In this document: positions 1 to 13,100 of the stretch, one piece after another
Layout of the letters: each line of letters opens with the position of its first letter
Numbering within the stretch: position 1 is the first letter of the stretch
Assembly (NCBI GenBank): GCA_026874595.1
Contig: CM049307.1
Coordinates: 64,912,870-64,976,869 of the forward strand
Length of the DNA stretch: 64,000 bases
DNA from: Sipunculus nudus
Lineage: Eukaryota; Annelida; Sipuncula; Golfingiida; Sipunculidae
Reading direction: 5' to 3'
Position numbers and translations under genes: made by a program
Notes under the pieces: generated by a model
The model's database searches: none
What the model was told of the DNA's origin: nothing
Seen by the model: the letters and a program-made list of their open reading frames with translations, nothing else

Positions 1-752
1 GTAAGAAGATTCCAGGTCCAATGGTTATGATTTGTGCCCTGCTTTGGCTCAAAAACAAATAAAAAAATTGTGAAAAATAAAAAAAAAAATACAGGTGGCG
101 CCATCAGTCTGCAGAAACTAATGAAACATTCCATGACAAATATCCATGCAAAGAATCAAGGTGGTCAATGCATTAGATGTTAAGATACTTGAGCTTTTGT
201 ATCAAATTTTTCATTATTCGGGGGGGGGGGGTACTTTGGAGCCTCATAGCTTAAATAATATGGGTAACAGAGACCTAATTCCAGGTTTCCATGGAGACTT
301 TTCATGGACCTCTCTTGATGTATTGGTAGAAGATTCAAGGCCAGCAGTTACGATTTGTGCCCTGCTAACAGATGACCACATCTTTAAAGGTCACAAAAAT
401 AGAGAAAAAAAATCGCAAAAAAAAAAATTAAAAGAATACAGGTGGCCCCACCAGTCTGCAGAATCTGATGAAACACTTCATAATCAATATCCAAGCAATA
501 AATCATGGTGATCAATGCATTAGTTGTTCAGATACTTGAGCTTTTGTATCAAATTTTTCATTATTCTGGGGAGGGGGTACTTTGGAGCCCCATAACTTGA
601 AGAATATGGGTAATAGAGACCTAATTCCAGGTTTCCATGGAGACTTTTCTTAGACCTCTCTGGATGTAAAGTTAGAAGATTCCAGGTCCAGCGGATACAA
701 TTTGTGCCCTGTAACAGATGACCACATCTTTAAAGGTCTCAAAAACAGAGAA
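1..752 (+). repeat. Tandem ~347-bp repeat units of an outer dispersed element (left part)
   Basis: Units begin at 94 and 441 with GGTGGC.CCA.CAGTCTGCAG, then run through GAGCTTTTGTATCAAATTTTT, a poly-G tract, a 'GGTTTCCATGGAGACTT' segment and GACCACATCTTTAAAGGTC. The same unit reappears after the inserted element at 3424 and 3651, and at 18640-18840 and 21690-22230. The 121-codon frame at 146-511 lies inside the repeat and I do not regard it as a gene. Confidence 0.85.
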
Positions 753-3395
753 AACAAGGGACCTATGGGTCACCGCGCTCAGCTGTTATATATGATAAAA
801 AAATATGATTTAGAAATGAGGCACATGCTGGTTTTATGTGGTAATAAAAAAAGGGCTGTATTATGAGTTGTTGTTGTTTAGCTTATGTATGATTTTGATA
901 GTACCTTTGGAGACAGGAAAGAGGATTAATTTCATTTATTTTATTAACAAATGGAGTGCGATTGTCACACAGATTTTGACTTGGCCATATAACTTATAAG
1001 CAGAACATATAATATAAGAGTTTAACTATTTATTAAAAAAATTACAAATATTGTCCCAAATATAATTTTTATTAAATATAATAAGAGAATAGTATGATTT
1101 TTTCAAATAAAATATAACTGAAATGATTATTAAAATAATATTAAAGAATATATTCATGAATGCATTCATTAATACATTTTGAAAGTATTTGCACTGGTAT
1201 TCATATACTTTCATTTTTACCTGAATTCCCATTCTTATGAAAGAAATTTTATAATGGAGTACATATTAATATTTGTGTTTAAATACAATTGCAAAGTATT
1301 CGCACCATGTCTGGTATTTATTCAGTTTTCACCAAACAATGATGTTGAGAATCCAGAATATACAAAATTCACACATTTAAATAATGATCATAAGTACCTG
1401 GTTTTATGGCTTTTATTTATATTTTAAAAAAAATGTAATATATTCATTTTGGACTAATTTCACATCAATGTACTAACTATAGACACAGTAGGAATCTAGA
1501 TAATAATATTATCAACTGCATCTTTGTCTATCATTAATTTCCTTCATATGATCCCTAATGATTAGTAATGAATAATATGATTTACTTTTTTATCATTAAA
1601 ACTGAACTGAAAAATACCATAGGTGACTGCATGGTGTTATTTGGAATACGTGACATTCTATCCATCGATACAAGATTCTTGTATCATCGGTAACTGCAAG
1701 TTAATTTCCTGTTATTATCAACTAACAAATTCCTTTTCTATTTTTCTTTTATTTGTTTTTAAAATCCAATAAAAATAATTAATTTATTGTTTATTGTTAT
1801 GTTGTTGGTTAAAACTACTAGATGAGTTGGGTTGGACACCTGGATCAACTGTGGCTGGCCATTATATAATAAGCTGCCTGGAGCCCCTGTTTATGCCTCA
1901 CTTCAAGCATGCATAATTTGCTGAAAGTTCAACAAGGTCAACATACAGGTGACTCAAGAGGTGCTACAGAGAGCCAAGGTCTGACATGGTCTCATAAAAA
2001 CATTAATAAAAGCTACAATTTTTGGCCAATTTCTTTCAGCTTTTTAGTTTAAAAAGCTGAAATCTTTATGTGTGCATGATATGAAAATTATATCAACAGT
2101 GCTCACAGGAAACAAACATGCCATGGTCAAAGTTGGGCAAAATTTAAGGTACTAATTTTATATTTATACTAATAACTTATAAAATTTGAAAAATTCAGAA
2201 CTAATTTTGGGTATTCAATTGAATCTTGATTAAATAATGTTACATCCCTGACAAAAAATCTCTAGCTTCAGCAATCCTCTTGTTAAGGGAGTTAATATAT
2301 TTCTTGATTTTTTACAAAGTGCATTATGTTTGGGCCCATAACTTAAAACAATTACGCAATACTGACATCATTTCTGGCATGTGCATAGAGAATGTATAGA
2401 AAAATATGTATATTATATATGATTAAAGTCAGATCAGTGGTTTTGATATTAGGCAGTCTTGAAGTGTAACAATGGGTTTTTAATGGAAAAATGAAGTTTT
2501 TCATTAATATCTCAAAGGTATTAAGTCCTAGTGACCAAATTCTTGGCATGGTAGGGGATTTTTGAGACATCTAATTGCATGCCAAATTTTAGGAACTGAG
2601 AGCTGAGCACTTGCAAACTGCATGACACTAGCTTGATGTAAACAATATGTTACATGGTGCTTGAAAACTTGAATAAAATCTACAGTTTTTTATCAACTGG
2701 TTTCAAATTTTTGGTGTTTACAGACAAAATGCTCAAAAAAACATGCTGTGAAAATTAAATCCACAGTACTTACAGGAAAAAAACGTGCCATGGTCAAAGT
2801 TGGGCAAAATTTAAGGTACCAATTTTTTTATTTTTGTTAAAATTTTAAAAAAAATAAAAGATTTTGATCTAATATTGGGTATACAATTTAATTTTGATTA
2901 ATTAAAGTTATATTACTGGAAAAAAAATTTATAGCTTTAACATATTTTGTGTTAAGTGATCAAATATCTTTCCTGATTTTTTACACAATGCATTATGTTT
3001 GGGCCCATAACTTTTTAAATTTACATAATACAGACATAATTTCTGGCATGTACATAGGAACTATATAGAGGAATAATTATGGTAAATATAAAGAAAACAG
3101 ATGAGTGGTTTTGATATTAGGCAGTCCTGAAGTGTATAAAAAGGTTTTTAATAATAAATTGAGGTTTTTCCTTAATTTCTAAAAAGAACGAAGTTGCAAA
3201 GACCCAGTTTTCGGCTTGGTAGGAGATCTTGGGGACATCTAACATTATGCCGAATTTTGGATTCCTAGGTCTTACGGTTTCAAAACGTGCCACATCTACG
3301 GACGGACAGACGGACGGACAGACAGACAGACGGACGGACGGACGACGGACAATGGACCACGACTATAGCTCAGATGACTTATAGTCAGCTGAGCT
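753..3395 (+). mobile_element. Fixed-end modular repeat element, copy A (nested)
   Basis: The left end reads AACAAGGGACCTATGGGTCAC...GCTCAGCTG. The right end is a hairpin with arms AGCTCAGATGACT and AGTCAGCTGAGCT (3367-3395), followed by A5. The interior holds two diverged ~650-bp units (about 2030-2600 and 2690-3260), each with GGGCCCATAACTT and GATATTAGGCAGTC, then a GACGGACA-rich stretch at 3299-3352. Both flanks match one continuous ~347-bp repeat unit, so this copy is inserted in an older one. No transposase was found. Confidence 0.85.
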
Positions 3396-3535
3396 AAAAA
3401 TAGTAAAAAATAAAAAAAATACAGGTGGCCCTACCAGTCTGCAGGTTTCCAAGGAGATTTTTCATGAACCTCTCTGGATGTAAAGTAAGAAGATTCCAGG
3501 TCCAGCAGTTACGATTTGTGCCTGGTTAACGGATG

Positions 3536-3570
<35 letters not shown>

Positions 3571-4148
3571 TGACGGACGACGGACAAAGAGTGATTGCTA
3601 AAGCTCAGATGACTTACAGTCAGCTGAGCTAAAAAAAGAGAAATAAATACAAGTGGTGCCACCAGTCTGCAGGGACTTATGAAACACTATGATAAATATT
3701 CAGGAAAAATATAATGGCAATCAATAAATTTGTGATTCAAACTGGAGCTTTTGTATCAAATTTTTAATTATTCTGGGGGTACTTAAGAGCCCCATAGCTC
3801 CGAGGATATATATAGGGGTCACAGTGACATCAGGTTTCATAGGAGCTCTTATATAGACCTCCCTGAAAGTCATAATAGAAGATTTTAGGCAAAATGGATA
3901 CAATTTGTGCCTCATATGACTCACTTGTTGCTTAAAATCATGTTTTTGGCCCATAATGCAAAAAAGTAGGTCACCATGATTGATTTCAGGTTTCCATGGA
4001 GATTTTAATGGACCTCCCTTGCTGTACAGTAAGAAGTTTCTAGGTCTAACAGGTTACCATTTGCCCCCTCGTAAATGGCCGGACAACTGGATGGACAACA
4101 GACAAAGGGTAATGGCTAAAGCTCAGATAACTTACAGTCAACTGAGCT
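3396..4148 (+). repeat. Outer element, right part, with two further terminal hairpins
   Basis: Resumes the ~347-bp units interrupted at 753 and contains terminal hairpins at 3602-3630 and 4120-4148, plus a (GACA)n run at 3535-3573. Two 3' ends in series suggest nesting or tandem capture of copies. Confidence 0.75.
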
Positions 4149-4198
4149 AAAAACAGTTAATCAGTTTACAGCTACCTTAGAGGTCAATGAAAACTTAC

Positions 4199-7100
4199 GA
4201 GGGAACTCGAATCTCCTTGATTTCCCGGAGTGCGTGGATGTTCTTACCAACAGACACGGTGACGAGCTGGGGCATGTAGCTCTGATCTGATGCTGCCACA
4301 CTGATGGACAGCTGTTTCAATACAACGTTACTCTTCATGCGAAGCCTGTAAAATACATGTCATTCCTCAATGTTAATGTCAGCAAGTTGTGCTGCACCTG
4401 TTTACAATTTGAAAAGCAAAAAGAAAAGGCAAATGAAAATGATAACTTTTAAAATGAAAAAAGACTGCACAGATTTGTTGAATATCTGAAACATGAACCT
4501 GCTGTTAATTCAGTATTTCTTCAAAAGTTATGGCACTTTTTTCCCCACAACTGACCGTTCACATGAAGGTAAAAATGGTTACTGGACTTGTATTATGATG
4601 AGATTCACCATCTCCAAGCACCAACTAATCAGCTGGTAGCCATCATTATACTGTTTGTGTACACAATATGAAGATAAAATATAATAAACCTGACCTGATC
4701 CAGTGAGACCTGGCTGACCCATCAGACTGCCAGTATGATGAAAATTCTCCATTGGACAATCTACAACAAACATGTGCAGAATTTATGGGAATCTACATCA
4801 AATAAATATGGCCATTCATCAAACTAGAACAAAGATGAATAGTCACTGGTTGAACTCTAATGAAACATGTAAGCAGTAAGCTTAATATGACACTGCTTGA
4901 GATTTAATACTTTAAACTGAATAATTTAAATCAATGCTCGACTGATAATGGTATGATTAACATATCCAAATGAGCATATTCAAGGGAGAATATTTTTTGC
5001 TAATAGAATAAACCACTTCATCTTATATTAAACAAACCACTGAAAAAAAGAAACACCATCAAACACTGTGCCTGTTGTCCATCAGCCCTGTGAATTACGT
5101 GACTGACTGAGGGCTACTGAGTTATGTTTTCTATTTAGTTAAGAACTGTTATCATTAACTGATAAGAGTCCACAGTACCTGTAGGCATCCACTCTGTTTG
5201 TGGAGACTTCCAGTGAGGTAAAACATTTGGTGATTGGTTTCAGCTCCTCCCCCTCCTGTAACATGTCCTCCTCCTCCTTCCTGGATGCTGCACGTGACAA
5301 ACATTCACAGCTCACTACTCTCCTCTCGGATAACTATATAACATTATAATCATTCTGCCTCAGTCTCTTGTCTGTAGAAAGCTACATTTACAATATATCT
5401 AATCTTAGATAAACAAAGTGACCCAAGAAGCCATATTCCAAGGTAAAATGTAAATCTAATAATGTAAATCATCTGTATCTCACCAGGTCATGATCATGCA
5501 TCCATATACAGAAATAAGATACCCATAAAATATCCAATCATTTCTAGGTGCATGTGATACACAACAATATTCTACAGTGCATGACCCTGAGTATGCACTG
5601 CTCTTGTATTTGTCCTGAAGCTTGGAATCAAGTTGTCATTGTGATGAGTTGACTTTCCATACACAAGTTACATCCTAACAGCATTGTGGATGAGTAAACC
5701 GGTTATTTATCTGCAGGCACAACTGGGAACGGAATGACCAAAAACAAGTTTTTTTTGTGCACATAATACAGGCAAAAGGTCAAATATGGCTTTATAAAAT
5801 ACCATAAAACACACTACTTGAGTGTGTACTTTGAAACTCCCTTAAATCCTCCATCATTTTACTTGTGAACAGTGGACCCAGGTAGGGGGTTAGCACTATA
5901 AGTGACAAAATAATACCCTAGACATGTCTGATATTCTAGGTAATTATCATAAATACATGCGTATAAGATATTATTTGGCCACCAAAATGTCATATACCAT
6001 TTGGTCTTTCCATTGCAGTAAATTACCCAGTCAAAACCATTCAGAATTTTTGTGTTTTCCTTTCATTATTTGCCACCCTGGTTTAGGGTCCCGCCGCAGA
6101 TGATTTCCCTTATGTAGCTTACATGTCTGAGTTGGAGCCTGTCTCAGTCATGGTACAGGATAAGGGTTCAAGAGATGTGGAATACAAACAAGTGAAAAAT
6201 TTTCTTTTACTTCTGTGCTTTCAATAAGTAGGCTTAATTTGCTTGATAAAAAATCTCCCTTTCAAATTAAAAACATGTCTACATTCAGGCATTTTTTACT
6301 GGCAATGATTCATCATGATCAGGTGTGACTGATGTAAAACCTTTTTCTATATTTTAGCAGGCTTAATGGCAGCCTAACTCTTTTGATTCCACATTTGCAT
6401 GTGACTGATTACATTGGTCACATTCTTTGTATTCTCTTATTTGAACTGGAATCTTTGGTTCAAAATAGTAGACTAATATTGGACTTTATGATAATTATTG
6501 ATGATTTTTATTGGCTGAATGGATGAATGGTTAATTAAATATGCTTTGTTTTAGATTCTTCCCAGTTATATCCACTAATGGAATTATGATAGCTGCAGTC
6601 CTGGCCCATTATCACTCATTGTTTTGTTTCAATAATTACACAGGCAAGAAGTTAACAGTTACGTCCTCCCCATGCAGCAACTGTAAAATGCATAAATCAT
6701 GGAATCATACTTCACTGTCATCACAATTTCTTTTTTGCTCAAATAAAATATTCCACACAAATCACTGTGACACTTAGTCTGACAGCATCACAATCCTTAC
6801 CCACATCTTTCATCTTGCTCATGTAGTGTGCCAGTGTTGCAACACGCATGTCATATTTTTTATTGTAGCTGTCGAGGAACGGCAGAGGCAGCGAGGCACT
6901 AGGAGAGCGATTACGCAGGAGAAACTGTAAGGAGCAAAAATATTCATTGGAAGACATTCAAACATAACTCCTGCAAGATTTACAATTGAAACGCTACACA
7001 TTCTTAACTTAACAAGCCACAGTTGACATAATTATCTCAAACAAAACTTGGTTGCTAAATAAACGTGTTTCAGAATGTGTTCCAATTGTACAACATGTAT

Positions 7101-10100
7101 TTGGTGATGTGGCCAATATTTTCAACTTGACTGAGACATCTCATTTGAAGGTATCAAAACCCCCCAATTCCCTCCCTGTGAATGGTGGTTTTGTTAGTAA
7201 ACTGTTGTGAGCTTTTCTGTATTAATGAGAATTTTCTCTGTTAAAGTTTATACGCCAGAGTAAGCCAACCGAAAATTTTCCCTTATTGGGCCTATTATCG
7301 CCCATCCCGCCTCGTTCCCGTGTATCTAGGTCACACTTCCATTACCCATAATCACATTTTCGAAGGCGTAAGGAAGAGGACTGGGAGGGAGCGATGTTTG
7401 TAATACAGAAAAGCTCACAACAGTTTACTAACAAAACCACCATTCACAGGGAGGGAATGGGGGGGTTTTATTACGTAAACATAATTGTGAGCTGTTTCTG
7501 TATTAATGAGAAAAAAACAGACATGCCTTGGGGAGGGAGCACCTACCTGTAACGCTGGAACGAGGAATCACAGGGCTGTGATGGAGCAGCAGACGACGTC
7601 GGTGGCCGAACCGACGGAGAGGAAGAAGATGGCCTGGAAAATTGTAGGACCTCACCTGACGCTATCACAGGGCCCATGGAGTAGAGGCCCGAAGCCTGGA
7701 GCTAAATATCGTTCAGATAGAAGCGTGTGAACGTAGATGGGGATTTCCAGTATCCCTTCTGGACCAACTGATTAGGTGAGATCCCGGAGAAATGGGCCAA
7801 GGAAGTCGAAATAGCTCAAATGTCATGGGCCTTGATGTGAAGTTGGTCTAATGTGGATTGAGAAGCTGATTCATATGCGGCGACGATAGTAGCTTTGAGC
7901 CACGCACTAATGGTGATAGGGATAATCTCCTTATTGGAAGATGTGACTTTTGTAGAAATAAACAACTTTGTGCGCCCCCTCCCCCCCCGTAAAGAATGAG
8001 TAGCTGTTAGAAAACAACACAACGTACGAACCGGGCAATTGGTAGCCCCATAACGGTACAGACCGGTAGGGAGTGCCGGAAAGTGCCAAGCAGATGGAGG
8101 GTCATCGAAATTTTGATTTTTCCTATAAAATCCGGAGGAAAATGTAGGGTGGCCGACGAACCGTCGGCCGCAATTTGCGTGAATTTGAATCAGCAACGAG
8201 GGCATGAAGCTCAGAACGGCGACCTGCCGAGGCAAGAGCTAGGAGGAAAACCGTTTTCCGAGACAAATGGAGAAGATGGGCCGAACGCAACGGCCCATAA
8301 GGGGTTCCCGGAGGTGACATAAGACGACGTCCAGGCGCCAGGAAGGCGCAACATACCGAGGACGAGACGCACGGGCATGAACCCCTTTGAGAAAGTCCGA
8401 CACCAACGGGTGAAGAAGGACACGATCGTGACCCAGCGGACGGAGCACCGACAGCAGGGCGGCGCGACAGCCACGCAGAGAGGGATAGGATAATTGTTTA
8501 TCCTGCAGTAAGAACACGAAAAAATCCAAAACAGCCGCAAGCAACGGATCTAAAGGGGAGATTCCGCGATTTGTCAAACATAGATTGAATGGCCTCCGCC
8601 AAGCGAGGCGTTTTGCCATTTCGGACGGAGGCGGAGTGTGCTAAACGTAAGACGGAACCCGAACTGTAGGGCGCTGAGAATTAACCGCTGTGAGGTGAAA
8701 CCCGCCCACGCGGGAAAATGGGCGCTGAGCGGAGCGCCGACCGGAGCGAGAGAGTCATTTCCTGGTCGAACCTCGTTTGGAGGATCGACCACGAAAAGGC
8801 GGAGAACGGCTGGAACCACCGGAAGGACTGGAAGAGGGAGCAGATGCGCGTCGCAACCGGAGGCCGAAGGCGGGGAACGCGGAAGGAAGGCCGAGGCGCA
8901 AGAGAGGTCGTGCGGAGGGGGCCTGACATTCCGAGCGCGACAAGGCGCGGTCAAAGAGAGGCCGTAATTGGCCACCAACAGCAGGGAACCGGTAAAGGCG
9001 GAGAATAAAGCTCGGTTAACTCCGCCTGAGAAGCTGCGGCTGTAAGTGCATAAATGACTGAATGCAAGCCGGGCGGTGGAACAAGATGCAATTTTTAACC
9101 GGGCGCCAATGACCTAAAGTAACTAAGCGCCAGTATAGGCAGAAGCCTGCCATATGTCGTTGAGAGTGAGCGTGTCCGGGAAACGGCGAGCAAGCTAGTG
9201 ACTGCCTGCAAGTCGTAAACCCTCCAGATCCGACAGGTGACAAACGGAAAACTGGACAGAGGATGGAAATAAAGACTGACCGTCCGCAAACAGCTGTGTC
9301 AGGCTGGACACGAGGCGCAGTGGAGCAGACTGAACATCCGGGAGCTCAGGAGAAGGAAGCAAGCGAACGAACAGGTAGCCCGGTACCCACGGGAATTCCC
9401 GAGGGTACCGGGGGACCAAGGTGTATCCGAACCCACGGAAGCGGGGCCCCAGTAGAGCGAGACTCCGAGACCACCGCGTGGCGCCCACGGAAGAGATCCC
9501 CCGTGTGGTGAGTAATTCCAGACACACGGCGGGCGCGGCGGAGGGCGAATGAAGGGGCCAGGATTCAAAGAAGAACCGGCCGCCGATGCCGAGGAAGTCC
9601 GAGGTTGTACCTACGGAACTTCGGACCACTAGGGTTAGCCTCCTGTGTGGAGGTAGCCACTAGGTCAATAAGCGCGTAAGCCAAGCCTGGCGGTGCAGCG
9701 CGATCGCCGACCACTGGTCTGGTGCCAGGGCGGGATTGGCTGACTGAGCAGTCGGGGACCCTGGAGAACCCCATGTAGGGGGAGCCAGAGAGACCCGCTG
9801 AGCCGGAGCCACGGGAGGCTGGAAACAGGAAGCCGGGGAACGAGCAGCAGCAGGAACCATCCAGGAAGGCACAGGAACCGGAGCCGCAGGCCGCACAGCA
9901 GATGGAACTGAAAAACAAGGGACCCATGGGTCACAGCACTCAGCTGATCGTGATTGGACCATAAATGTTTCTCCACTGTGATACTATATCAAGTCGATAA
10001 AGCTTATGAATATCATGGACATGTTGGGCTATTATAAAGGAATGTAATGTAATATGTGAGTAAATGATAAATGAAATAACCTGACTGATGGATTAATAGA

Positions 10101-13100
10101 GTCATATATAGTGGTTTATTTTTTATTTATTAAAGAGGTGTAGAAAATTGTGATATATTTGAGCAAATATGAATGCAATGACAGCAGTAATAAGCAGTAG
10201 TAGAATGATGATAAGGCTATTTGTTGAAGGATCTAAAGTGTATGGTAGTCTGCAAGCTTTCAATTTGACAGATATGATGTTATGATTAACTATGCTGATG
10301 AAGTGATTTATGAATTTGTGACTGTATGACACAATATCTCTTTAGTCTTGACAAGGTACATTATTGTGATGCCCACTATGTCTACATATTACACAATATT
10401 GACATAATTTCTGGCATGTACATAGGTACCTATGGACGAATAGTTATACAAAATATTAAAGTATGAATATATCTGATTCATCTTGTTCTTGCTTACTGAG
10501 GCTGACTTTGGGATGGGGTTCGGAGAAGGGAAAAGTGAGGGCAGCACGAAGGTGGATGTAGAAATATTCTATTGTAATGTTTTTCATTTATATAAGAATA
10601 TGAAAAGCTAAGAGGAAAGGGGCCCTCCTACTTGGTTATAGTAAAGTTCTAAATATATGATTGCAAACTAATACTCTGACAAGACTGTCATGAAGAAAAA
10701 CAGTAAAAGTTTTGAGATACTGAAATGTATGAAATTTACAGATGGAAAATTTACAGATGGACAGGCAAGTGGACAGAATGGACTACTACCTTTATTTCAC
10801 TTTCAAGGGAATAATGCATTTAAGTTTATATATAAGCCTATTTTTTTTTAAGCATATCCACTTTTATAAATTTTTAATGAAAAAACCTGAAAAAATAAGT
10901 TAAAATATTAGAATTGTTGCAAAAGTTGCAATCATTATATATACAGAGTAAAAAACTGAAACTATAAGTTAAAATATTAGAATTGTTGCAAAAGTTGCAA
11001 TCATCATGTATCCAGAGTGTAGCTCATATTGGGTCATATTATGCATACACATATATTTAATTATTTTTAAATCATAAATGTTTAAACTGAATTGAAAAGA
11101 AAATAATGCCACAACATGGCATCTACAAGAATATTCCTTGATCACTATTAAAAAGTTTTGCACATTGGATTATCAGTACCTGCTTAATTTTATTCACCAA
11201 AATAAAATAAAAGATTCAGTAAATTTGATAAAATAAAACATCTTTTCAAATAAAGTATACACACTGTTGGTTGAATGAGAAACAAACAATATCATTGTGC
11301 TAATTACTAACCAAGTTTTAATTAATTACTGAAATTAATAGTCAATTTCACACCTGGTGAAGTTTTTACTCCTCTGAAGTAAGGAATTACTTATCTCATG
11401 AACATCCACACTTTCATAGCAATACACCACTTTGTGGACACAATTAAATGTACACTTTAATCATTGTAACCCTGGTGGTACAATACAAAATCTAAAATGT
11501 AGCATAGCCTAGAATAAGAATGAATCACATACAGAAAATAATAACATTCATCTAGTTTATGCACCATCTGGGGGGGGGGGGAGGGAGTGCAGAGCAGAGG
11601 GGAAGCCTGCTGGTAGTGGCCAAGCTGACCAAAGGCAAGCTGCCTGGGGTGGGTTACATAATGCAAGTGAAGGCTGTACTACTAGGTGGGCTAGATGTAA
11701 ACAACACTTGACATGGTGTATGAAAACATGAATAAAAGCTATTCTTTCCAATCAATTTCTTTGAAATTTCAGATTTTAAAAGATTAAATACTTATGTATA
11801 TATGCTGTGAAAATTAAATTAACAGTGCCAAAGTTGGACAAAATTTAAGGTATTGATTTTTTATTTATGCTAATAACTTGAAAAATTTGCAAAATTCAGA
11901 TCTAATTTTGGGTAAACAATTGAATCTTGATTAAATAAAGTTATATTCCTGAAAAAAAGTCTCTAGGTTCAGCAATTCTCATGTGAGTAAATATATTTCC
12001 TGATTTTTTAAACAAATTGCATTATGTTTTTGCCCATAACTTCAAAATAATACCCAATACTAACCTAATTTTTGGTATGTTCATAGAAAATGTATAAAAG
12101 AATGTGAATCCTAAATACGATCAAAAACAGATCAGTGGTTTTGATATTAGGCAGCCCTGAAGTGTAACAATGGCTTTTTTTTATGGAAAACGGAGTTTTT
12201 TTTCCTTGATATCTCGCAGTCCTGAACAAAGTCCTAATGACCCAATTTTTGGTATGGTAGGAGATTTTGGGGACATCTAAAATTATGTCAACAGCCTGGG
12301 GAGCATAGAGATGAGCACTGAATGACCTACATTCATCAAAGTGGACTGCTTGACAATGTAAGGGAATACAACAAGAGCCTCCAAAAAAATTCAATAACTA
12401 GCCTAATTTTGCAGCTTTTATTTTTAAATTTCAGATTTTAACAGATTAAATCCTTATGTATACATGGTGTGAAAATTAAAGCCACAGTACTTACAGGAAA
12501 AAACGTGCCATGGCCAAAGTTGGGCAAAATTTAAGGTACCAATTTTATATTTTTGCCAATATTTAAAAAAATTTAACAAATTTTGATCTAATTTTTGGTA
12601 TACAATTAAATTTTGATTAATATAAGTTGTATTACTGGAAAAAAGTCCCTACCTTTAACACTTTTGGTCTTAAGTGACCAAATATCTTCCTGATTTTTTT
12701 ACAAAGTCCATTATGTTTGGGCCCATAACTTTTTTAAATTATATAATACTGACTTAATATCTGGCATGTACATAGGAACTATATAGAGGAATATTTATGG
12801 TAAATATGAAGAAAACCAGATGAGTGGTTTTGATTTTAGGCAGTCCTGAAGGGTGAAAATAGATTTTTAATAAAAAATTGAGGTTTTTCCTTAATATCTC
12901 AGGGGAACGAAGTCCTATTGACCCAATTTTTGGCATGGTAGGAGATTATGGGGACATCTAACTGTATGCCGAAATTCAGATTCGTAGGTCCAACGGTGTC
13001 GAAACGTGCCAGTCTTACGGACGGACATCCAGACGGACGGACGGACGGACAGACAGACGGACGGACGACGGACAATGGACCATGACTATAGCTCAGATGA

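Noticed and set aside
3299-3573. A CRISPR-like array in the GACGGACG/GACA stretches
   Set aside because: These are simple short tandem repeats without unique spacers, in an animal genome.
7506-9927. Many overlapping GC-rich frames on both strands
   Set aside because: High GC content lowers stop frequency. Only the minus-strand gag/recombinase reading has recognisable motifs.
10123-10332. A 69-codon hydrophobic frame (minus) that recurs unchanged at 60707-60916
   Set aside because: Both lie in the nearly identical halves of the same mobile element, so identity reflects recent copying, not selection. No start context or domain supports a gene.
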